Assembly: GCA_030710605.1 (NCBI GenBank)
Contig: CP092874.1
Span: 44,728,665 to 44,792,664, forward strand
DNA length: 64,000 nucleotides
Direction: 5' to 3'
DNA from: Cordylochernes scorpioides
Lineage: Eukaryota; Arthropoda; Arachnida; Pseudoscorpiones; Chernetidae
Shown here: piece by piece, positions 42,051-57,000 of the stretch
How positions within the stretch are numbered: the first letter of the stretch is position 1
Layout: every line of letters begins with the position of its first letter
Translations under genes and position numbers: made by a program
The notes under the pieces: model-generated
What the model was told of the DNA's origin: nothing
The model's input: the letters and a program-made list of their open reading frames with translations, nothing else
The model's database searches: none

Positions 42051-45000
42051 CTGGACAATCAACTCAGCTCAGGTGGAAGGAAGTAAACACTTGGAGAATG
42101 TTCATAAAGAAAGGCACACAGAGTACATTTCTCAAGTTGACACCTCTTAATGATACTCCTTGCTACAGCACACAGTTAAGCTGATCTGTGCCACAATATA
42201 GCAGCATCAATTTGGTCCTGCAATTCAATTTTAAATCTTTTTGGGCAGAGTTTTGAAAATTAACAAATTTGAAAACTATTTTTTTGCAAAAAATATAGCT
42301 ATAATCTATATATATATATATATATAAATGAATGTATGTGTGTGTGTGTCTGTCCTTTATGCCTGACCAAACCACTAATTGGAACGCCATGAAACTTTGG
42401 GAAGTTATTTAGTATAGTACTGGGAAGGTTTCTGAAAAATAATTTATTGAATATCTTGAATATCCTTAGAGTTATTTGCAGATTTGTAGATTTAACTCGC
42501 AAGCAGCGCCACCATTGCGACGATGATAACAAGTTTTTTATCTATAAGTTTTATTATCACTAAATTTATTATCTTAAAGATTATTTTTCAAAAGTAAGAT
42601 TATCTCAGGATGACACGGCAATTTATTTGAGACAAGAATAATGATACAATTCCAAGGCAAAGATACTATTCCTTTAACTTCCAATTACCGAGGGAAGCAA
42701 TTAATATTGATTTTATTCAACTTATCGAGTATTTTTCGAGGGACCGGGAAAAAATGTTCACTAGATAAAACGATGATTTTGTAATGTAGAAAATTAGGAA
42801 AGACAAAATTCAAGATGACACGGCAATTTATTTGAGACAAGAATAATGATACAATTCCAAGGCAAAGATACTATTACTTTAACTTCCAATTACCGAGGGA
42901 ACCGATTAATATTGATTTTTATTCAACTTATCGATTATTTTTCAAGGGACCGGGAAAAAATGTTCACTAGATAAAACGATGATTTTGTAATGTAGAAAAT
43001 TAGGAAAGACAAAATTCAGCATGACACGGCACACAGGGACCGTGAAAAAATGTTCACTTTATCGAGAGATTCAAATTTACGAGTTTCAAATTATCAAAAT
43101 ATATCTTTTTTTATTTTTTATAAGTTTATAGAGAATTGTTTTAACAAATGTTTGTTAGACAAACCTTTACTCGGGTAAAACCCGCTAGCGGGTACATCCG
43201 CTAGTATACAATAAAGCCAAATCAATTAAGTTGCCATTTTGGCATGAATATAGAGAAGGGGGTAAACCTGCCTGAAATGGAGCCCTCAACCTGTACTAAC
43301 CAGCTGTCATTTTACCTTGATATCCTGAGTAGCCATTTAATTCAGGTTTTATTGTATAAAAAATGTTAAGTAAAATACTTGGAGGCATTGCACAGTACAA
43401 TGTCGTTTTTACAGTTTCTTTTATAAAAGCAACCAGGCTATAACATCATAATTCTAAAGTCCCAATATATTTACTGTAGTTATAAGAACAACGTAAAATA
43501 TTGGTCCCAAGTGATGTTGTTATAACAAGATTTAATTGTATATGGTTTGATTATATTGTTGATAAGCAAATAGGGTAAACACACTGTGTGTATCACCTTC
43601 TTGGTACAACCCAACCCACTTACTGTAATTTTCCTTATTGCATTTCCCAAATCCCAACCAACTTATCTACTTTAATTAAACTGACTATAATTATACACTC
43701 CATGGTGTGTGTTAAATTAAATATCTATGATATATATAGTTCAGAACAACCTCTTCATAAGTGGACAACGTCACCTCTCTACCAAGAACAGTTTCATCGC
43801 CATTTTTACCAATGACCAGTATAAGAAGAGGGCACTATTTCTGAAACTAGGCATTATCCTTTACAAAGACGTTCTTCTGTAGAACTACAAGAAAATAAGA
43901 CCTACCGAAACGTCACACACTATTTATTTATTTGTATTAGGTCTTATTTTCTAGTTCTAATCTATAATCCAATGTTTTTTTGTAGAAAGTGAATTCTCCC
44001 TTTGAACAGGCTTTGCCAAGCATATGAGGCTACTAGCCGAGTGGCCCGGGCAACGCCCGGGTTTTACCCGACTGGACCCGGCTTCGCCTGTGTAGTGTTC
44101 GAGCGAGGTTTACTCATGAATGAATAGAGGCCCCAACTGTTTGTAAACTCAATGTAATGAATTTTCTTTCAGCAAAATGGAGATAAATTGCAAACAGCAA
44201 TATCGAAAATGCTTGTGAAAAAATCTGAAATATAGGATCCATTTCACAAACACATCTAATGAATAGAGTGCTGTTTGGAGGAGTGGTCTAAACTGTTAAT
44301 TTTTAAAAACCATGACCCGGGATCATTGAATGCAGATTTAGACACTTTGTTCTGAAAAAAAAAAAATTGCCCCAATGGCTCCTGATTCTTGAAAAAGTCC
44401 AACCCCTCCAGTGAGTGCAAGTAACCAAACTGGGCTTTGGTATCTAAAAAATGAAAAAAAAAAATCAAATGATTAGTGTGAATTAAGGGAAATGGGCCGC
44501 GCAACCTTAAAATTTTACTTTCTCCACTTCACGCTCGGCAGTTCAAGAAGAAACAGCCAGATTAAACATTTTTAAGGGCACCTAATCCGGCATGTACATC
44601 TATAGTTAAACAACTTTTAAAAATGTAATATATCTGCAATACTGAAATACCCAGACTTGGATTATTTTTTGTATTAGGTCATTGTTGGCAGCTTTAGAAA
44701 AATGTGGGAAATTAGATATTATTACAAAAGAATGTACTTTTTAAAATGGCATAAAATAATTAGGAAATTTGCATCATTTTCTAATAGTCAAGGGCAATGT
44801 TAAAAATACCAAAAAAGCAAGACCAAATAAAAAATAAACGAATTATGTGTGATGTTTCAATAACAGCATTGTTACCTTATAAAGACAAAATTACTGAATG
44901 TATTCAGTACTTTTGTCTGAAGATGGTAACAATGCTGTTTCTGAAACCACACATAATTTATTTATTTGGATCTGGTCTTGCTTCCTTGTGATTTTTATCT

Positions 45001-48000
45001 ATATTTCAAAATATACCTCAATTCTTTTTTACCTAAAAAGCTTTACATATATATTGCCAAGACCATAAATAAAGGTAAAATGTTCTGAAAAAAAAAATTG
45101 CCCCAATGGCCCCTGAGTCGTGAAAAAGGCAAACCCCTCTAGTGAGTGCAAGTAACCAAACTGGGCTTTGGTATCTAAAAAATGAAAAAAAAAAAAAATC
45201 AAATGATTAGTGTGAATTAAGGGAAATGGGCCTCGCAACCTTAAAATTTTACTTTCTCCACTTCACGCTCGGCAGTTCAAGAAGAAACAGCCAGATTAAA
45301 CATTTTTAAGGGCACCTAATCCGGCATGTACATCTATAGTTAAACAACTTTTAAAAATGTAATATATCTGCAATACTGAAATACCCAGACTTGGATTATT
45401 TTTTGTATTAGGTCATTGTTGGCAGCTTTAGAAAAATGTGGGAAATTAGATATTATTACAAAAGAATGTACTTTTTAAAATGGCATAAAATAATTAGGAA
45501 ATTTGCATCATTTTCTAATAGTCAAGGGCAATGTTAAAAATACCAAAAAAGCAAGACCAAATAAAAAATAAACGAATTATGTGTGATGTTTCAATAACAG
45601 CATTGTTACCTTATAAAGACAAAATTACTGAATGTATTCAGTACTTTTGTCTGAAGATGGTAACAATGCTGTTTCTGAAACCACATATAATTTATTTATT
45701 TGGATCTGGTCTTGCCTCCTTGTGATTTTTATCTATATTTCAAAATATACCTCAATTCTTTTTTACCTAAAAAGCTTTACATATATATTGCCAAGACCAT
45801 AAATAAAGGTAAAATGTCAAATGAGCTATTAATTAACCCTATATGGGTCAGGACAAGTGAAAATAAGGCCAACAATAGAAATATCTTTCAAAAAAATTAA
45901 ATTTGAACGCTAGCTTCACACAGGGCACAAAATTTGCTACCAACTACATGCATTCTTTTTTTACTATGGTGTGATTTCCACAGGATGGATCTACATTATA
46001 ATTTCTCCAGAGCTTAAGGTAGCAAACAGTACTTTCACAATAAATAAATATCAATGCCAAAGTTATGATAGCATGTTGCAGTGTACTGTTGACCTGCAGG
46101 ATAGGAAAAAAGCAATATTGTTTCCAAAGACTTTAAGTTGAAAAGTATTATGAAACGTTAAATATATTATACGTACTTTTAAAAGCATAAAAAAAGCTAT
46201 CTTGATTTGAATAAATTTAGTCTAGAAACAAATATATACATATACATATAAAAATATGGTTGTACCATATAAATATATATGGTATATAATATAACCAATG
46301 ACAGAAAAAAAATGTTTATACTTTTTTCAATAAATATACTTTTTACAACTTTAATAAAATTTATACGCACTCTAAATATAAGAAAGAAAAAAAAATAGAA
46401 TACTGTTCCAAAAATAATATACCTTATGAGATAAAATACTACACTTATCTTTAAAAATGTAGATCGTTATATTTACACTAATTAAAATTAAACGAAGCAA
46501 AATAGATGAATAAGCTGCGAAATAAATAATAAATCCAATTAATTTAAATTGAAAAAATATTACTAAATGATTAAATAAAATCTACCTTCTAAAAAGGAAA
46601 AGAAAGTTTTTCGAAATGCAATTTTTGTGCTTTTAGCCTAAATGTTAAACCAAAACCTCAACTCCCTACGTGCGAAATTTCACAATACAGTTTTAATTAA
46701 CCCAGGTTCCGGGGGCGTATTTATTTGATAATGATCGATTAAAATTATTTTCAAAGATATATATATATAAATAATAGATATATAAAAATAATCTTACCTT
46801 TTGAAGACACATTAATCGGGTAAAATTACAAAACAACAACGTGTAAAAGTATTAACCAATCAAATTCATTTATCGTCGCGACCAGTGCGCCGCCAAGCGG
46901 TAAAAGGCTTGAACTAAGGAATTTTGGTTTAACATTTTTTAAAAATAGCACATTAAACCTTTTCGTTTTTTGAATAGCCTATATGTTAAACGAAATCTTC
47001 AGCTACCTACATGCGAAATTCCATAATGATTGAGTCAGTAGATTTTGCGTGATGCGATAACAAACATCGATTTCGCATTTCATTTTTATAGATATAAAGG
47101 ATGTTGAATGGCATGAGTTCCATGCTTTAGGAAAAACACATAGTGGACACACATGGCAATAGCGCCATATTACAAATACAATGCTAGCCCTGAATAACAT
47201 TTATTTCTCCTTGCTAAATGTAAAATTGCTTGTCCTTCTTTCAAATACAAAAGAAAGTAGAAAGTCATTAATGTCGCTGGTCATCTATTTTTAAGGGGAC
47301 AGAGGTAATTTTATTCCCACTTGGTTATTCAATAAAGTGTATTCACTCGAGTGTATTCAATAAAGGTCACTGTGTATCAAATAGCTTTCAGAGAGTTATT
47401 GTCTGAATCCCAATATACATGCTAAAAGGTACAACTCCCTTAAGTTTATCTCCATAAATGTGTATATATAAAGAATTAAAAGAGTAAACACAAGGTAATA
47501 AGACACATGGTGGGTGATGTTTCAGTAACAGCGTTGTTACCATCTTCAGACAAAAGTGCTGAAAAAAATTTCTGGGAACTGGGTAAAACTGGTTGAAAAA
47601 TACCTCTCAACTGTTGAAAACTGTGATGGGTTAGTTGCAGGTCAGTTGAGCCTTGGAATTGGATGTTAAATTTCAAATTCCATTGATCGTGGACGAAAAC
47701 TGCTTGACACCATTTCATTTATTTAGTTGGATTTGGTCTTATTACCTTGTGTTTATAATCTATAATCCAAATTGTGCCTTATCAAATAAAGAGTATTATA
47801 TATTAATTGTGTGCTATACACCCAAGAGACCCTTCCTATAGAAGATTACTCGATATACCTGGGCCTTATCACAAATTATTGGATCAAATCAATGACACAA
47901 TTCTACTCCATTGAGAGACCAACCACAAAAAACCTTGAGATATGTCTGGTTTGATTAGATAAGAACTAGTAATTATGTATTTTATAAAAGTGGTAGATGT

Positions 48001-51000
48001 GGAGAGGTTTTACTGTATTCTAGCAAGAAGACAACTTTGCTAAGAAGTAAGGGTCCAACTCACTTGATGGTGGCATTCATTAACAGGGCCGTAGAAAGAG
48101 AAATGATCTCTGAATCCCTGGGCACGAGCACATTCTCGTATACTTAGGATCCGCTGTTGTTCAGGATGGAGGATACATCCCTGAAGCCACCAGCCTCACA
48201 TTAGCAGCAGTGCAATAACAATCTGTCAAGACTACAATGGTGGAGATTGATGAAAATATCTGGAATCTACATCACAATAGACAGAGAGATTGCAAAATTA
48301 AATATAAAATGAGCAAGGTTTCACATAGATACTTTTTTAATAAATTGGAGATCCATCCAAAAGGATAAGTTTCTTTATTAGTTTTTATTACTTAAACTCA
48401 AGCAAAAACAAATTATTTGCGGCATTATTTGTTTTCATTTCTATTCTATATTTGCTCTATGTTGTATAAATTTTTACACATTATACTTTTATTTAATAGA
48501 ATATATTTGCATTCGAAATTTTTGAAATAGAAAAAAAAAAAATACAAATGGCTTCCAAAATAAAGAAAAGAAACAAAAAATGGCGTTCTAAAAAAAAATA
48601 GTGGCAGCATGCCCTTTTAGAAGTGTTCTATATCAAGTTTAACCTAGGCTAAAAAATAAATACAAATAATTTTAAAGCCAGAAATGGTTTGAATAACAGG
48701 TTAAAAACAAAATTTAATCTATACTTCAGAAGAATATGTGGAAACTGGTATTGGAAGAAGAAAAAAAAAAATGCCCCGTGTCTCATGGGCCATAAACAAA
48801 TCGACTTATAAATTCTCAAAAACTACCACTACAGTTCTATTTTTAGAAAGGAAGCCTTGTAAGGTATATGACTCATTCAGGGTTCACGGATATTCCCCCT
48901 GGCCGGCCATTTTATTACCGATTTTGTCTTTGCAATTTGGTGTTTTTTTTTTTTCCGCAATTTTACCGATTGCGCTATCGTATCAACATGTTTCGCGTCC
49001 GATTTTTCTGAATTGGATACTTTGGATTCATCTTCACTTGTTTCAGAATATACGGAGCTTTATTCCTTTGATGGAAATAACGATAGTTTAAGACAATTCT
49101 GATTTTCAAATTTTACTTTTCACTTTCAAACAACAAGGTATCAAGAAGCTTTTTTTCAAATAAATTTAGTATTATATTATCTGAGAAAGATGTTATAAAA
49201 TACTCATACCTTTTAAAAATATAATTAATAAAGTTTTGCCTAGGGGATTTCTCTTAATTTTTAAATTATACATAGAGGTTTATATATAAATATGTATGTA
49301 ATGATTAGAAGAACCTATTATCAAATGACTTCTTTTGATATTCAGCATTACTGTAAAGAAATGTGTCTATTTAGGGAATTAAAACAAAGAGACTATTATT
49401 AAGAGGCTGCCTTTTCCAGTGTGTATGGCTGTTTTTTAATTATGCGGTCTAAAAATTTTTAAAAGTAAAAAAAAAAAAAAGGCCAAACCGTGCTTATAGT
49501 GAACCAAAAGCTCTGTCCCATTGGGGTTCACTATATAGGGGTTTTACTGTATTATCAAACTGGAGTGGCTAATGCCAGTACATCCCAGCTTGTTCATAAA
49601 AAGAGTAGGACCTTGAAGGACTATATAACCTACTTGATGTCTGAATGGGTGTGGAGAGGTCAGGATGGTGCTGAAGAAGCCGTCCCAGGAGAGGCGGCCC
49701 ATGCTTCCAACCCAGTTATTGTGGCGGTCGGCGGTGTGCGGCAGGAACCATGGGATCAGGGTGTTGGTCTGCTGAGGCGGGCAGGACTCCTTCTTGTTGA
49801 GAATGCAGGGACACACTCCCTTCATCTTTTTGTTCGTGTAGTAGACCAGTTTTCTGAGGACAGTGCCATCAGACAATGTCACTTCTATATTCGGGAGATC
49901 TCTCCAATCCGCTCCTGCTTCAAAGGGGATGTGTTCAATCCGAGCTGTGATCAGGGGAGAGAGTTTTCTGGCGACGTGGTCCCGGACTCCGGACTCTGTC
50001 CCCCTCATCTGAAACATAGTGTCTTACTATGGCTTTCCACAATACAGAGCAAGAGTCTCCTATAAAACTTATTACAGTAGAACCTCCATGCAAGGACACA
50101 CCGGCAAGAAGACACCTCTCTATAAAGGACAGTTTTCATTTAAAAAATTACCATTTTTAATATTTAACAACTCTTTGGTAAGAGAACACCTCTACCTGAA
50201 GGATACTTTGGCTGTGTAATTAGGTGTCCTTTAAAGGGAGGTTCTACTGTATTTCAAAAAGGATGAATCAAGATACAATAGAACTACCTCCCAGTAAAGG
50301 ACAACACCTAGTTGCAAAACCAAAGTGTTCTTTACATAGAGGTGTACTCCTACTGGAGAGTTGCTCCTTTTTATATGCTAAAACAAAAAAAAATAATTGA
50401 TACGCATATTAAATATATATTTATTTACTAATATATAACATATTACAGTAAAACCCCTCTATAGTGAACCCCAATGGGACAGAGCTTTTGGTTCACTATA
50501 GCCACGGTTCACTATATTTTTTACTTTTCTAATTTTTCAGACAGTATAATTAAAAAAACAGCCTTACACACAGGAAAAGGCAGCCACTTAATAATGGTCA
50601 CTTTGTTTTAATTCCCTAAATTACCTATTTTTTACAGTGATGCTGAATATCAAAAGAAGTCATTTGATAATAGGTTCTTCTTATCATTAGCATACATGTT
50701 TATATATAAACCAATGTATTATTTAAAAATTAAGCCAAATCCCCTAGGCAAAACATTATTAATTATATATTTAAAAGGTATAAGAGTATTTTAGAACATC
50801 TTTCTCAAATAATATAATACTAAATTTATTTGAAAAAATGCCTCTAATGCCTTGTTGTTTGAAAGTGAAAAGTAAAATTAGAAAATCAGAATTGTCTTAA
50901 AATATCGTTATTTCCATCAAAGGAATAAAGCTCCGTGTATTTTGAATCAATTGAGGATGAATCAAAAGTATCCAATTCAGAAAAATTGGACGCGAAACAT

Positions 51001-54000
51001 GTTGATACTATAGCGCGATCGGTAAAATTGCGAATAAAAAACGCCAATTTGCAAACACAAAATCGGTGGTAAAACGACCGACCAGGGTGAATATCCGCGA
51101 ACCCTGAATGAGTCATATACCTAACAAGAATTCCATTCAAAAAAATAGAACTGTAGTGGTAGTTTTTGAGAATTTATAAGTCGATTTGTTTATGGCTCAT
51201 GAGACACAGGGCACTGTTTTTTTTTTTCTACCAATTCCAGTTTCCACATATTCTTCTAAAGTATAGAATAAGTTTTGTTCTTAACCTGTTATTCAAACCA
51301 TTTCTGGCTTTAAAATCATTTGGAATTATTTTTTAGCCTAGGTTAAACATGATATAGAACGCTTCTAAAAGGGCATGCTGCCACTTTTTTTTTTTTTAGA
51401 ACACCATATAATGTATATAATTTATACAACATACAGCAAAAATAGAATGGAAATGAAAACAAACAATGCCGCTAATGCCGTGAGCTGAAACATGCTCAAA
51501 ATTTTGTTATTTTAATTTTTTTTTAAATCATAATTTTAAGTTCATTATAAGCCTAGTACTTTTAATAGATTTTATCATTTTGGGACTGAAAATAGGTTCG
51601 TTATAGGGGTAGTTCGTTATTTTAAAAATCGCAAAGTTCATTTTAACGATGGTATTTTAAATAAAATGGAATTGGGAATTGCCGTGGGTTCGTTATAAGG
51701 GAAGGTTCGCTATATCCAGGGTTCGTATTAGTGGGGTTTCATTGTATATCATTGCTAAAAAGAGACCAAAGATAAAAGCAACGAGTTTCTTTAATTTTTA
51801 TTCAATAAAAAAAAACTTGTTGCTTTTACCTTTGGCCTCTTTGTAGCAAAAATATATGGCAATTCCTATTATTTAATTATTATATAATTGTTTGTTAAAC
51901 AAGTAGTAAACCTAATATAATCTTTGTTCAACTTTGATTTTCTGAATGGCATTTATCTTTTGTACACTAGAACCTCTCTGTAAAGGACACCTAATTGCAG
52001 AGCCAAAATGTCCTTTAGGGAGAGGTGTCCTCTTACTGGAGAGTTGTAAAAAGGTAAAAATGGTAATTTTGCAAATAAAAACTGTCCTTTATAAAGAGGT
52101 GTCCACTAGCGTGAGTGTCCTCTCATGGAAGTTCTACTGTATATCCTTTGCAGGTCCTTTTGTTTGGCTTTTAGAAAATAGTTGGTTGTATAGCTTCACT
52201 TTCTTCTTGAATTACTTTATTTAACTCCTTCATCAATAGGTCAATAAGAAGATCCAAATTATACTATAGATTTTCAATGAAATCTCTCTTAAAATGTTTG
52301 GAATCATCAAAAGAATAATAGTAACAAGCCATTATTTTTCACACATGCATTGCAAAACCATTTCCAAATTAAGTAATTCAATTGAGAAATTTCTATTTGC
52401 AATTTAAGACTTTTTGTGCTGTTTTAGTATTTTTGGATTATTTACGCTTGATACTCTAAAAAAATGTGAATATACCCGTGCGCGTTTACCAACAGATATT
52501 TTATTCACCGACAAACTGTTCCCAATTTTCTACTTTTGAAGAACTGGTTCTATTGTACGAGGTATGAAATATAATACTTTTATATTTGTTAACACAAGGT
52601 AATAAGACCAAATCCAAATAAATAAATAGTGTGTGACGTTTCAGTAACAGCGTTGTTACCATCTTCAGACAAAAGTACTGAATACTGAAAGTTTTGGATT
52701 TGGTCTTATTACCTTGTGTTTATAATCTATAATCCAAATTGTGCCTTATCAATTTTATATTTGTTTTAATAGTACTATATGTGGAAAACTTGAAGAGCAA
52801 TTGCTAAAACATTAACTGTGAAAAGATGTCTAGCTCTACTGTTCATTTAATTATCACAACTGTACCAATGTCCAATTTGAAAAAAACCAAGTCCAAGACT
52901 GAGTTTCAATACACAACCTACTCTCTCATTATAACAGCCTTGTTCTCAGCTAATTTGTCTTTTATACGGTGTTCTTCATTTAATACAGTAGAACCTACCT
53001 GTAAAGGACACCTAATTGCAGAGCCAAAGTGTCCTTTAGGGAGAGGTGTCCTCTAACACAAGTGTCCTCCAATGGAGGTTTTACTGAACAGCCTGTTCTA
53101 TGAACAGGTTTAGAATGACAGCCAGTTCTCTAAGCCTTATTAAAGTTTAACCTTAACACAACACAATAACGCACCATCTATACATAAGAAATAGAACCAT
53201 AAAGCATGAATGTTTCTCTATTGTACTAATTTATTTAAAACCTTTTGTTATTTTATATATTTCTAGGCTATACAGTAGAACCTCCCTTTAGTGGAAACTC
53301 CGCTAGCGGACACCTCTCTATAAAGGACCGTTTTCATTTTTAAAATTACCATTTTTACTATTTAGCAACTCTCTGGTAAGAGGATATCTCTCCCTAAAGG
53401 ACAGTTTGGCTGTGCAACTAGGTGTCCTTTACAGAGAGGTTCTACTTTAGTTAAAACAAGGTCTCATTACTTCTCACCAGTCTCTGGAATTGACAAGTGG
53501 GCTCTGAAGCATATGGGAGTGTCCCCCCTCCTCCTCCTCCAGCCTCAATCCTGGGCAGGTCTGAGATAGCATCATGTACAGTGAGGCGGCGAAGAGGAGA
53601 CCCTACAGTTCTGGTGGTGGTGAACTGCACCCAGGAGATATACCAACACAGCACACATACTCCAAGACATATCTACCTTCTGATCATCAATGTTGATAGT
53701 ATAGTATCTATCGACAAAGGTGTGCCTGGGTTCTGGGAAGTGAGGGAGAGGTGTTCCGGGGGCTGCAGCCATAATGAAGGCCCTACGTCGACACTGGGGC
53801 AAGCCAAAGTTGCCAGCCTGCAGGAAGGTGAAGGCGCATTGATAGCCCATCTTCAAGAGGCAGGCTAGAGTTATTTTCATCATCAAACCCTGCTTGAACA
53901 GCAGGAAGTGCCGGACATTCTCCATCACAAAGAGTCTTGGCCTGTAAAAATCACAGTAACTCAGCAGAGACAGCACCAGGAAGTTTTTAAATGAGGAACC

Positions 54001-57000
54001 CTCCTCCAAGCTGTATCTGTTCATCAGGGAGTAGCCCTGGCAAGGGGGTCCTCCACAGATTAGCTCCACTTCTCCTTTCTTCGGAAGGCGCTGGTTTTGT
54101 TTATCAGTCACCTTGCCCTGTGAGAACAGAGGGTAATAAAGGATTTTACTGACAAAAGAACGGCATGTGAACTTACATCCAAGATCATACGGAGCAGGGT
54201 GTTGCTGTCATAGTTAAACACTGTAGTCTGCGGAAAGTTGATCCGGAAAGCTTGAGCTGCAAATTCATCTTTCTCCACAGCCCATTGGATATCTGCTAGT
54301 CCGGCTTGTTGGAAACCATCCGTCATTCCTATGGGAAACAAGGAACATCACACAAGGGATTGTACACTCAGCACAGAACCTACCTCCGCAGCCTGAAAAG
54401 ACATCCATGGTCTTAAGCTTGCGCTCTAGTTGGGGGAATTGGAATAAGGAATCTTCTTTATGGTCTGTCATTTGGGAGAAAAATTTATCTTTGTTCTGTT
54501 AAACAATAACCTTGACTATTTTATCACATTACAATCACAAGGTAACAAACATAAATAGGTAATATATAAGTAGCATTTTGGTAAAAGTATTGTTACAATC
54601 TTCATACTAAAGTAGACTAAATCTGGTCTTATTGCCTAATGATTTAAATCTATAATCCAATTTTTCCATATCACTATGGGGGTCGGTGGAAGGCTAGTTA
54701 AATTGTTTGGTTTTCGACCACTACGACCCGGGTTCAATTCCCGCATTGGACACTTTTTTCTGTTTAAAAAAAAAAAAGCTCCAATGGCCCCCGATTCTTG
54801 CAAAAGTCCAACCCCACCAGCGAGTGCAAGTAACCAAACGGGGCTCTGGCACATTTGTAAGTGCAAAGTCGAACTACTTTTCACATTTGTAGACATGTGG
54901 TGCGCTTACAGTTAAAGCAGTCCCTAACTACTCACCATGATTATCATGGGTTTGAGATAAGAAAGAAGAAGAAGACTATTTTGTTACATTTTGGCTGATT
55001 GTTGTGCTGTTGTTTCTCATCCCCTTGTGCAAAGATTGAAAAAATTCCTCCAGTCCATGATCCTCAAAATTAAATGAGGTGTAGGGGTGCAACTTTCGTT
55101 GGCATTGCACTATTATCCAGGCACACTTTGGTGAAAGTCTGACTTTGCCTGTAATTTGAGGCAGTTTCTAACATGGAAGCAGACCCCTTTTCTGCCAACT
55201 CTAACATGAGTACAGACGCAGCTCCTCTGTATCCCTGGAGAAGAACCCTCACTGAGGTCTATCAACCGGGGCAGTTGAACTCAAGATTTTTAAAGAGGTC
55301 TTTCTTCTCTTTCTAACAAAGCTGCTGTTGGTGTGAGACTTCTCATTCGTCAGAGTTATTCTGCTTGTTTCGCAGAAGGCCTTCATATCTGAAGGTCATT
55401 GCCCATCCGCCACCTGGGGAAGTGCCCTATAGCAGTCAGCTCTGCTGAGGGTGGTTGATTGTGAAAACAAGGTGTGTGTCATAAAGAAATTAAGACCTAA
55501 TCCAAATAAATCAATAGTGTGTGATGTTTCCGTAACAGGGTTGTTACCATCATCAGAATGTCCTGTCGCGGAGGCCAGATATATATTTTTCATTTCTTCT
55601 TTTGTCTGATGATGGCAACAACACTGTTACCAAAATGTCACACACTATTGAGTTATTTGGATTAGGTCTTATTTTCTTGTATCTATAAACCAAATTGTAC
55701 TTTGTCATGGTGTGTGTCAATTTGTATAATTGGATTAGCCAATAATCACTCTACAGTTTCAGAGCTTTACAATCTGGAAGTCTAACATGGTAAAAATATT
55801 AAATTTTATCAGTAAAGCCTACCATGACCAACCCAACTGATGCATTTTCCTGAGTAACTACTTTTGTAAAATCAAAAATCAACACCCAACCCCTGATTAA
55901 ATGACCACTTCTAAAAAAGATATATATTTTTCTAGGCTATCTCAGATGTGAGAGATTAGATTCAGAGTAAATGAAAGGGTGTAATACTATAGATATTTTA
56001 CAGCATACCGTAAACTCCTGGTCTCTCATTGAAGGCTGGATTAGATCAGAAAAGCTCAGCTAGGTCAATCACATTTTACTTAAAAAAGACAGAACCTACC
56101 TTGACATATTTGGAAGGATCCACAAAAGTCTTGGTAACAGGGTCAAAAGCCTGAAACACCTCACACCAATTGTTCCATCAACATATAGCACAAGCATCAT
56201 GGAATCTCAAATAAGACATTATTATGTGACTTAGAGTTGATGTTGTACAAGGGCCTCCAAACACTAACTATTAGCTAACTAATCTAGAACTAAAGAGAGT
56301 TTGAAATCAACATTATCTCTTTCAGTTTAGTTGCAAATCAAGGCTATATGATCAGCTATTGGTTTGAAACCAGTTTTCCTCCTTCTAAAAGAAATAATAT
56401 TTCTGACTCCGTCTGCTTCAGATTGAATACAGCCACAACCCAACTTGTTATAATATTCTCCTTGAGTTTTGTGGCATTTTCTAAGGTCTCAATAGAGTTG
56501 AGGTTTTTTCACCTGAGAGAAATAGAAGCGGTGAGGACCCTTGGCGGAGTAGTCTGCAAGGGATTCTGTGATTGTGTCCCTGAACTTTACTAGACATCTG
56601 CCAACGATGTCTTCAGGTTCCAGCTCCAACTCTGCAACAACAACAACAGTCATCATATGGAATGGCCCTCAGCTCTATCTCTCTACCTTCAGTGGACCAG
56701 TAGAGCAGGTTGAGGTCAGCTCTGGCAGCTTCTTGTGGGCTTAGATGGGTGTTCTCCGGCCTGGACACACAACCCACTTGCCCAAGATCTCTGTAATGAG
56801 CCGTTTTCTTATCTTCTCTGTATTCCTTCTGACTAAATCTTGGAGATTTGAAAACTCTTATGATAGAACAAAATGTGTGTTTGCTTTGGTCATAAGAACT
56901 GGGACCACAGTCTCAGTAGTGGGCCAATTCAATACTCCTATATTGAATAGGTAATAAGATTCCAATTATATATATATATATTAATTGAATAGCATATTTT

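Noticed and set aside
44349-45813. Protein-coding 64-residue frames repeated in both units
   Set aside because: They are read-through of a family F foldback arm and occur twice only through the tandem duplication.
49490-50065. 191-residue plus-strand frame
   Set aside because: Antisense shadow of DNMT1 exon i; the minus strand has conserved motifs and splice sites.
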